Origin: Burkholderia cepacia
GTDB taxonomy: Bacteria; Pseudomonadota; Gammaproteobacteria; Burkholderiales; Burkholderiaceae
Direction of reading: 5' to 3'
Length of the DNA stretch: 64,000 bases
Assembly (NCBI RefSeq): GCF_029962485.1
Contig: NZ_CP073637.1
Location: 1,736,001-1,800,000, forward strand
The notes under the pieces were generated by a model. That model was not told the DNA's origin, did not search any database, and was given only the letters and a program-made list of their open reading frames with translations. A program made the position numbers and the translations under genes. Below, piece after piece: positions 9,640-15,888 of the stretch. Position 1 is the first letter of the stretch. Every line of letters begins with the position of its first letter.

Positions 9640-10740
9640 ATGGCTGTGCGTCGCGGCGCGCCGGGCCTCGCGTTGTGCCTGCTGGCCGGTGCGGCTCGCG
9701 CCGACGAAGAGAAGGTGTTGAACCTGTACAACTGGAGCAACTACTTCGCGCCGGATACGATTGCCGCGTTCGAGAAGGAAACCGGCATCAAGGTGCGCTA
9801 CGACGCGTACGACAGCGACGAGACGCTGCAGTCGAAGCTGTTGACCGGCAACAGCGGCTACGACCTCGTGTGGCCGACCAACGACTTCATGGCCAAGCAG
9901 ATCCAGGCCGGCGTGTATCGGAAGCTCGACAAGGGCCGGCTGCCGAACCTGAAGTATCTCGACCCGTCGCTGCTGAAGCAGATGGCGCAGTCCGATCCCG
10001 GCAACCAGTACGGCGTGCCGTACATGTGGGGCACCGTGGGCGTCGGCTACGACCGCGCGAAGGTGAGCGCGATCCTCGGCAAGGACATGCCGGCCGACAG
10101 TCTCGACCTGCTGTTCAACCCGGCGATCGCGGCGCGCGTCGCCGCGAAATGCGGGCTGGGCCTGCAGGACTCCGCGAGCACGGTGCTGCCGCTGGCGCTG
10201 CGCTACATCGGCCGCGATCCGATGCGTCCGTCCGCGCAGGATTACGCGGCCGCGCAGGCGATGCTGATGAAGGTCCGGCCGTTCATCCGCCAGTTCGTCG
10301 GGTCGTCCGACGCCAACGAGCTGATCGAAGGCGAGCTGTGCGTGACGGTCGGCTTCTCCGGCGCGATCAACCTGGCCGCGCAGAAGGCGAAGGCGCGCGA
10401 TCCGAAGCGCGACGTCGTGTACGACATCCCGCGCATCGGCAGCCTGATGTGGTTCGACGCGATGGTGATCCCGGCGTCGGCGAAGCATCCGGACAACGCG
10501 CACGCGTTCATCAACTACATCCTGCGCCCGGACGTGATCGCGAAGATCTCGAACTCGACGCGCTACGCGAACGCGAACCAGGGCGCGCTGAAGCTGATGG
10601 ACCCGGCGCTGGTTCGCGATCCGGGCATCTATCCGGACGACGCGACCCGGCGCACACTGTTCACGCCGATCGCCGAGTCGCCGGCCGCGATGCGTCTGGA
10701 AGGACGGACCTGGCTCGGCTTCAAGACCGCGCGGCCGTGA
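9640..10740 (+). CDS. putrescine/spermidine-type periplasmic binding protein (PotD/PotF family)
   Basis: A 366-residue frame whose mature part begins DEEKVLNLYNWSNYFAPD, the classic start of PotD/PotF polyamine-binding proteins, and which continues over the full family length. The predicted mature protein is periplasmic. The N-terminus is odd. The best start signal (ATG at 9626, ATGA overlap with aguB, AAGGGA 6 bases before) is in another frame and encodes MKRKGWLCVAA, a normal signal-peptide start, while the only in-frame ATG (9640) gives a short leader with no spaced ribosome site. One missing base near 9663 would join the two into an ordinary signal peptide. No permease or ATPase genes lie beside it, so it is either an orphan or works with a distant transporter. 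Confidence 0.82.
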   Translation: MAVRRGAPGLALCLLAGAARADEEKVLNLYNWSNYFAPDTIAAFEKETGIKVRYDAYDSDETLQSKLLTGNSGYDLVWPTNDFMAKQIQAGVYRKLDKGRLPNLKYLDPSLLKQMAQSDPGNQYGVPYMWGTVGVGYDRAKVSAILGKDMPADSLDLLFNPAIAARVAAKCGLGLQDSASTVLPLALRYIGRDPMRPSAQDYAAAQAMLMKVRPFIRQFVGSSDANELIEGELCVTVGFSGAINLAAQKAKARDPKRDVVYDIPRIGSLMWFDAMVIPASAKHPDNAHAFINYILRPDVIAKISNSTRYANANQGALKLMDPALVRDPGIYPDDATRRTLFTPIAESPAAMRLEGRTWLGFKTARP

Positions 10741-10790
10741 CGGCGCACCACGAAATCATTGAAGCAACCGGCAAGCGAGAGAGGAATGCC

Positions 10791-11903
10791 ATGACAACAC
10801 GACGTCAACTGTTGAAACGCGGCCTGTCCGTATCGGGCGCGGCGCTGGCCGCCGGTACGCTGGGCGGATTGTTCGGCCGCGCCGCGCACGCGCAGCAGGG
10901 CGCCACCTGGCACATGCCGGACGAAGGCGCGCCGCACACGGCGACCTGGATGGCGTTCGGCCCGAGCGAGGACATCTGGGGCGCGCGGCTGCTGCCGGTG
11001 GTGCGCGAGAACCTCGCGGCCGTCGCGAAGGCAATCGCGGCGCACGAGCCGTTGAAGATGCTGGTGCGGGAGCAGGACTATGCGATCGCATCGCGGCTGT
11101 GCGGCTCGTCGGTCGAGCTCGTTCAGCATCCGGTCGACGATCTGTGGATGCGCGATACCGGGCCCGTGTTCGTGAAGAACGCGTCGGGCCAGCTCGGCGG
11201 CGTGAGCTTCAATTTCAACGGCTGGGGCAACAAGCAGGAGCACGACCAGGATGCGGAAGTCGCACCGTTCGTGACCGAGCGCGCCGGCGCGCGGCTGATC
11301 GACACGAAGCTCGTGCTGGAAGGCGGCGGCATCGAGGTGGACGGCGAGGGCACGGCGATCATCACGCGCAGTTGCGTGCTGAATGCGAACCGCAACCCGG
11401 GCGTCAGTCAGGCCCAGTGCGAGGCCGAGCTGAGCCGCCTGCTCGGGCTGAAGAAGATCATCTGGCTGCCCGGCATCGCAGGCAAGGACATCACCGACGG
11501 GCATACCGATTTCTACGCGCGTTTCACGAGCCCGGGCGTCGTGGTGGCCGGGCTCGACACCGATCCGTCGTCGTACGATCACGCGGTGACGCGGCAGCAT
11601 CTGGAGATCCTGCGGAAATCCACCGATGCGAAGGGGCGCCCGTTGAAGGTCGTCGTGCTGCCGGGGCCGAAGACCGTCCGGCACGCCTACGAGAACGCGG
11701 AGTTCGCGGCCGGCTACATCAACTTCTACGTGTGCAACCGCGCGGTGATCGCGCCGCAATTCGGCGACAGTCGCGCCGACCGCAATACGCGCGACACGCT
11801 CGTCGACCTGTTCCCCGGCCGCGAGGTCATCCAGCTGAACATCGACGGCATCGCCGCGGGTGGTGGCGGCATCCACTGCACCACGCAACAGCAGCCGGCC
11901 TGA
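10791..11903 (+). CDS. agmatine deiminase family protein with Tat signal
   Basis: A 370-residue paralogue of aguA. The N-terminus MTTRRQLLKRG, followed by a hydrophobic stretch and AHA-QQ, is a twin-arginine export signal, so the enzyme should be folded in the cytoplasm and act in the periplasm. Catalytic motifs are kept (LWMRDTGP, DGHTDFYARF, GGGGIHC with Cys363). GAGAGAGGA lies just upstream of the ATG. The His-x-Asp motif is followed by FYARF where aguA has GIASF, a change shared with the next paralogue, so the substrate may differ from that of the cytoplasmic enzyme: agmatine, peptidyl-arginine or another guanidino compound. Confidence 0.88.
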   Translation: MTTRRQLLKRGLSVSGAALAAGTLGGLFGRAAHAQQGATWHMPDEGAPHTATWMAFGPSEDIWGARLLPVVRENLAAVAKAIAAHEPLKMLVREQDYAIASRLCGSSVELVQHPVDDLWMRDTGPVFVKNASGQLGGVSFNFNGWGNKQEHDQDAEVAPFVTERAGARLIDTKLVLEGGGIEVDGEGTAIITRSCVLNANRNPGVSQAQCEAELSRLLGLKKIIWLPGIAGKDITDGHTDFYARFTSPGVVVAGLDTDPSSYDHAVTRQHLEILRKSTDAKGRPLKVVVLPGPKTVRHAYENAEFAAGYINFYVCNRAVIAPQFGDSRADRNTRDTLVDLFPGREVIQLNIDGIAAGGGGIHCTTQQQPA

Positions 11904-12054
11904 GCACGGCGACGGGCCGGTCCGCGTGACCGGTCCGCAGGCTGCTTCAATTTTCCAGTCTTTCCGGACTACTGAAAACAAGGCGGAATCCGTCCCGCGG
12001 GACGGAAGCCGGCGCGCACGCCTGCGCGCCGTCCGCGCAATGGAGTTGAAATAC

Positions 12055-13566
12055 ATGACGAAGAAAGGCAACAACGCGAGCACGAACCCGCACGCGCCGC
12101 CCATGCCGGATGCCGGCCGACGCGGTTTCATCCGCTGTTCGGCCGCGTGGCTCGGCATGCCGCTGCTGGGCAGCCTGGCCGCGTGCGGTGGCGGCGACGG
12201 CGGCGGCGCGTCTGACTCAGCCGCCGCGTCGCGCCCGACGCCGTCGGCACGGCAGGCCGGGTACCGGATGCCGGCCGAGGATACGCCGCACACATTGACC
12301 TACATGACCTTCGCGTCCGCCGTGGACGGCATCTGGGCGCCCGTCACGTCACAGAGTACGGATGCCGGCATCGACCGCGTGCGGGCCGACCTGATGGACG
12401 TCGCGAAGGCGATCGGCGCAACCGAACCGGTCAACATGCTGGTGCTGCCGGTCGATCTGGACGCGGCGCGCGCGCTGCTCGCGACCGCGAGCGTCGCGAA
12501 TCCGGACCTGCATGCGCGCTATGCGACGCGCGCCGCGGGTACGGGCGGGATCACCCTCGTGCCGCTCGCCGACGGCTTCAACGATTTCTGGGTGCGCGAC
12601 ACGGGTTGCGTGTTCGTCCGGGACACGGCGAACGGCAATGCGCTGAACGCGATCGGCTTCAATTTCAACGGCTGGGGCAACGCGAACACCGACGGCGCCG
12701 GCCAAGGTGCGGGGACGATTCCGCCGGCGATCCTGGCCGCGAGCAACCGGTCGAAAGCGGGCAAGTTCTTCCAGTCGTTCAGCCAGGACAGCAGGGTGGC
12801 GGGCTGGATGGCGCAGACCAGAGGCGCGAACCTGATCCGCAGCACGTTGACGCTCGAAGGCGGCGCGATCGAATTCGACGGCGACGCGACGGCGATCCTC
12901 ACCGAGTCGGCCGTGCTGCACGTGAACCGCAATCCGCAGCTATTCGACATCCCGAATGGCGCGATTGCCAACGCGACGCTGTTGCCGACGGCCCGCGATA
13001 CCGTGCTCGCCGAACTGAGGCGCACGCTCGGCGTGCAGAAGATCATTTGGCTGCCGGGCACGGCGACCTACCCGCGCGGCAGCGGTGTGGGTGGTGCCGG
13101 CGGCGCGGCGGCGCCGGCTGACGAGACCGACATCACGAACGGTCACGTCGATTTCTACGCGCGCTTTCTCGCGCCCGGCGTGGTCGCATGCTGTTACGAC
13201 GCGTCGAATTCGACCGGCGAGCGCGCATTGACGGATGCGAACCGGAAACGCCTGGCCGGCCAGACCGATGCGAACGGCCGGCCGCTGCAGATCGTCGAGC
13301 TCGTGCCGCCGGTCAACTACGGCACGTCGGCCGGTACGACGCTGAGCGCGCGGCAGATGTCGCATTTCGCGGCCGGCTACATCAATTTCTACACGTGCAA
13401 CGGCGCGATCGTGATGCCGAAGTTCAACGACGCGGCGGCCGACGCGGCCGCGGTTGCTGCGATCCGGCCGTATGCGGCGAACCGCGCGATCGTGCAGGTC
13501 GACATCCTCGGCATTGCGTCGGGCGGTGGCGGCATCCACTGTGCGACCCGGGAAGTACCGGCATGA
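12055..13566 (+). CDS. agmatine deiminase family lipoprotein, extended form
   Basis: A 503-residue third paralogue. The start at 12055 has GGAG 9 bases upstream; an in-frame ATG at 12040 is also possible. The N-terminus combines a Tat-like motif (AGRRGFIRC) with a lipobox (GSLAAC), suggesting a Tat-exported lipoprotein tethered in the cell envelope. Catalytic landmarks remain (FWVRDTGC, TNGHVDFYARF, GGGGIHC with Cys496). The extra length comes from insertions in the middle, including a Gly/Ala-rich loop (SGVGGAGGAAAPADE). It lacks the TQQQP tail after the catalytic Cys seen in the other two copies (TREVP instead). Its stop overlaps the ATG of a 25-codon reading frame. Confidence 0.82.
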   Translation: MTKKGNNASTNPHAPPMPDAGRRGFIRCSAAWLGMPLLGSLAACGGGDGGGASDSAAASRPTPSARQAGYRMPAEDTPHTLTYMTFASAVDGIWAPVTSQSTDAGIDRVRADLMDVAKAIGATEPVNMLVLPVDLDAARALLATASVANPDLHARYATRAAGTGGITLVPLADGFNDFWVRDTGCVFVRDTANGNALNAIGFNFNGWGNANTDGAGQGAGTIPPAILAASNRSKAGKFFQSFSQDSRVAGWMAQTRGANLIRSTLTLEGGAIEFDGDATAILTESAVLHVNRNPQLFDIPNGAIANATLLPTARDTVLAELRRTLGVQKIIWLPGTATYPRGSGVGGAGGAAAPADETDITNGHVDFYARFLAPGVVACCYDASNSTGERALTDANRKRLAGQTDANGRPLQIVELVPPVNYGTSAGTTLSARQMSHFAAGYINFYTCNGAIVMPKFNDAAADAAAVAAIRPYAANRAIVQVDILGIASGGGGIHCATREVPA

Positions 13567-13640
13567 GCGTATCCCGTCATATCGATATGGAAATCGATTC
13601 GTTGTCCGTTGCACGCGATTTCCTTAATCTGGGCCTGTAG
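13563..13640 (+). CDS. putative 25-residue peptide, conserved at a second site in the window
   Basis: A 25-codon frame begins at the ATGA overlap with the deiminase stop, with GGGAAG about 9 bases upstream. The stretch SRHIDMEIDSLSVARDF reappears at 23994-24044 as SRHIDIEIDSLSITRDF. The differences between the two are synonymous or conservative (M/I, V/I, A/T), as expected of coding sequence, and both frames stop immediately before a near-identical terminator. I do not recognise the peptide; a leader-peptide role is possible but unproven. It could also be a non-coding repeat that happens to be open. Confidence 0.4.
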   Translation: MSVSRHIDMEIDSLSVARDFLNLGL

Positions 13641-13700
13641 TTCGTGTGACACCTCCTTGACTGGGATTCGCGCCCGCTGCGTGCAGCGGGCGTCTTTTTT
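13568..13700 (+). repeat. mini-ORF/terminator repeat, copy 1
   Basis: This stretch matches 23991-24124 without gaps over most of its length. The last 65 bases (from about 13636) differ at only a few positions, while the first half is less similar. The element comprises the conserved peptide frame, the segment ACACCTCCTTGACTGGG, and a GC-rich hairpin with T run. The two copies lie immediately outside the two ends of the 14.4-23.8 kb pilus cluster, in the same orientation. Confidence 0.75.
13671..13700 (+). terminator. Rho-independent terminator of repeat copy 1
   Basis: The stem 13671-13680 with 13683-13692 (8-10 bp) is followed by a run of T. It closes the agmatine block. Confidence 0.85.
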
Positions 13701-13787
13701 TCGCGTGCCGCCGGCCACGGCGCCACGATCGGTCCCTTCACGTCTGCCGAAACGCGCAGACTTCGTGCGCGGTCGCCCGACCGACGC

Positions 13788-13816
13788 ATGCAGGCACCGG
13801 CCTGCATCACGATTTT
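13788..13816 (+). terminator. second terminator-like hairpin
   Basis: A perfect 8-bp stem (13788-13795 with 13800-13807), loop ACCG, followed within 5 bases by TTTTT. It may end a small transcript from the preceding 90 bases, or back up the terminator at 13671. Confidence 0.55.
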
Positions 13817-14016
13817 TCCCTGCCTTCCGGTCCAGGCCGTTCGGATTTGCGGTAATGGACGCCGCGCGTTCTCCCGACGTGCCGCAGTAGTAAAAAACGA
13901 AAACATCGGACAATGGCGCATTGCTTTTTCCCGCTGGCATGGCCGCTTTTCATTTCAATCATGAATTCTAGTAAATGGATTTTGTTTTATACCAACTTCA
14001 TTTGTTGAATTAGGAC

Positions 14017-14035
14017 TTTTCTGTTGACCAGAAAA
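14017..14035. promoter_or_regulatory. inverted repeat in AT-rich leader of pilus cluster 1
   Basis: Perfect 7-base arms TTTTCTG and CAGAAAA are separated by TTGAC. It lies about 380 bases upstream of the pilin start. A regulator-binding role is inferred only from symmetry and position. Confidence 0.35.
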
Positions 14036-14416
14036 TATATGTCATTGGGCGTATTGACTCGATTTTTTATCCATGCCTGAGCCATTCGTTGAATGGCCTG
14101 CCGGGATGGCGGTACAGGCGTGCCGGATGGCCTCGTTTGCTGGAAAGCCGTTTCCATGGCGGATGCGCAAATAAATTGCGCGAATCCAGTTCTTCGCGAA
14201 TGCTTTCGGTTCCGTCAATTTCATACTTGTACGATATCAATTTCAGGCTCGGATAAATAGAATTGCGTGGTCGTCAATATTCGAAGGAAAGCGGAGCATT
14301 CCGTTTATCCGGGAATGACGGCGCGGCCGCCATTTCGCGTCATGTCGTTGAAGCAATCGGCATTGCGCATGTCGGCCGGTATGCAACAAGCCAATCAATC
14401 TCATAGGAAAGTGGAA

Positions 14417-15001
14417 ATGAAGATGAAACTTCTTCGGTGCTGGATTGCGACCGGTATCGCAAGCGCAGTCCTGGCTCCGACGGTTGCCCATGCATACGAC
14501 GGGACGATCAAGTTCGAGGGAAGCATCTCGGACGTGACGTGCAACATCAACGGTCAGGCGCCTGGCGTAGACAATATCCGCGAAGTGTCGCTGGGCGACC
14601 ATATCAGCCCCAGCACGTTCGCCACGGCCGGCTCGACGTCCACACCCGTGCCGTTTGCGCTGAATCTCGGCGGCAACGCGGGTTGTACCGACGATACCAA
14701 GGTCGTGATCGATTTCGACCCGGCATCGGTCAACGTCAATCCGGCCACCGGCAACCTGAAGCTCGTCGGGACGAAGCCGGCCGAAGGCGTGGAGATTCAG
14801 GTCAGCGACGCCGGCAACGGCAAGGCCGGGAAGATCTGGCTCGGCAAGCCGCAAAACCTGGCGGATGCGCAGGTCGCAACCGTGAAGGACAATACAGCGA
14901 CGCTGACCTATTCGGCCGTCTACGTGTCGACGGTCGATCAGGCCGCTATCAAGACCGGCTCGGGCAATTCGTTCATCCGCTACACGCTCGCTTACTACTG
15001 A
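14417..15001 (+). CDS. fimbrial major subunit (chaperone-usher pilin)
   Basis: A 194-residue secreted protein with a Sec signal ending AHA-YDGT. AGGAAA precedes the ATG at the right distance. Features of type 1-like pilins are present: the GTIKFEGSISDVTCNI opening with the first Cys of the conserved disulfide (second Cys in GGNAGCTDD), and a C-terminal FIRYTLAYY ending with the penultimate Tyr used in chaperone recognition. It should polymerise by donor-strand exchange on the cell surface. It is first in a co-directional cluster with chaperone, usher, second chaperone and adhesin. Confidence 0.88.
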   Translation: MKMKLLRCWIATGIASAVLAPTVAHAYDGTIKFEGSISDVTCNINGQAPGVDNIREVSLGDHISPSTFATAGSTSTPVPFALNLGGNAGCTDDTKVVIDFDPASVNVNPATGNLKLVGTKPAEGVEIQVSDAGNGKAGKIWLGKPQNLADAQVATVKDNTATLTYSAVYVSTVDQAAIKTGSGNSFIRYTLAYY

Positions 15002-15025
15002 TCGTTGCTGTCCAGGTTCCATGCC

Positions 15026-15784
15026 ATGATCTTGTCATTTCGGACTATTAATTATGTAGTGACGTGTTGCGTCATGGCATGGGCTGCCTGCGCCGTGCCG
15101 GCGCAGGCGGCGCTTGTATTGAACGGCACGCGTGTGGTTTTCCCGGAACGCGAGCGCGACGTGACGGTACGCGTCGAAAACACGTCGGAGCAACCGGTGC
15201 TTGCGCAAAGTTGGGTCGACGATGGCCGTGTCGACGTGCCGCCCGAACAATTGCAGGTGCCGTTCATCGTCGCTCCGTCCCTGAAGCGCGTCGAGCCCGG
15301 CCGCAGTGCCGTGCTGCGCATCACGCACACGCCGGCATCGCTGCCCGGCGACCGCGAATCGATCTACTGGCTGAACGTACTCGAGGTGCCGGCCGGCCCG
15401 AAGGATGCCGGTAACCAGTTGCGCTTCGGATTCCGGACGCGCATCAAACTCTTCTTTCGACCGACGGCGATCGCCGACGGCGTGGATGCCGCACCCGATC
15501 AACTGGTCTGGAAAACGGCTGCGGCAGCGCCTGGCGCGGGCGGCCGCGGGGTCGTGCTCGAGGTTGCCAACCCCACGCCGTATTACGTTTCGTTCGGCAA
15601 GGTGGAGAGCGATGCGGGTGGCACGTTCGTATCGGCAGGCGGCGGAATGGTCGCACCGTTCGACCGCGCACAGTTTGCATTGCTGGGTGTTGCGGCATCG
15701 ACGCGCAAGCCGGCAACCGTGCGGTACATGGTCATCGACGACTACGGCGGCCGCACCACGATAACGAAAAAACTGGCGGACTGA
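15026..15784 (+). CDS. periplasmic fimbrial chaperone (PapD/FimC family), first copy
   Basis: A 252-residue product from the ATG at 15026; the longer frame from a TTG at 15005 is less likely. A signal peptide ends at PAQA-ALVLNGTRVVFP. Two immunoglobulin-like domains are recognisable by the family landmarks RVVFPERERDVTV near the N-terminus, PPLKR-type PSLKRVEPGRS with the subunit-binding basic residue, NVLEVP, KLFFRP and NPTPYYVSF. It binds pilin subunits in the periplasm and delivers them to the usher encoded 104 bases downstream. Confidence 0.92.
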   Translation: MILSFRTINYVVTCCVMAWAACAVPAQAALVLNGTRVVFPERERDVTVRVENTSEQPVLAQSWVDDGRVDVPPEQLQVPFIVAPSLKRVEPGRSAVLRITHTPASLPGDRESIYWLNVLEVPAGPKDAGNQLRFGFRTRIKLFFRPTAIADGVDAAPDQLVWKTAAAAPGAGGRGVVLEVANPTPYYVSFGKVESDAGGTFVSAGGGMVAPFDRAQFALLGVAASTRKPATVRYMVIDDYGGRTTITKKLAD

Positions 15785-15888
15785 GCAGGGCGTCCGGCCA
15801 CACCGTGTCGAGGCACGATTCAACACGCCGTTTCACGGGTCGATACGACGACCAGTTGATTCGGAATGCGAAAAAAACGAAATTTCTC

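Larger units (their letters stand above)
13703..14416. other. non-coding region upstream of pilus cluster 1
   Basis: No credible gene is seen. The first part is GC-rich and carries a second terminator-like hairpin (13788-13807). From about 13960 the composition turns AT-rich, as expected of a promoter region, and holds the inverted repeat at 14017-14035. The short minus-strand frame at 14042-14224 has no ribosome site or recognisable product. Confidence 0.5.

Noticed and set aside
13389..13940. Minus-strand frame reading through mini-ORF repeat copy 1
   Set aside because: The strand does have AAGGAGGT, but no start codon at workable spacing; the equivalent frame in copy 2 is interrupted by a stop, whereas the plus-strand frame is conserved.
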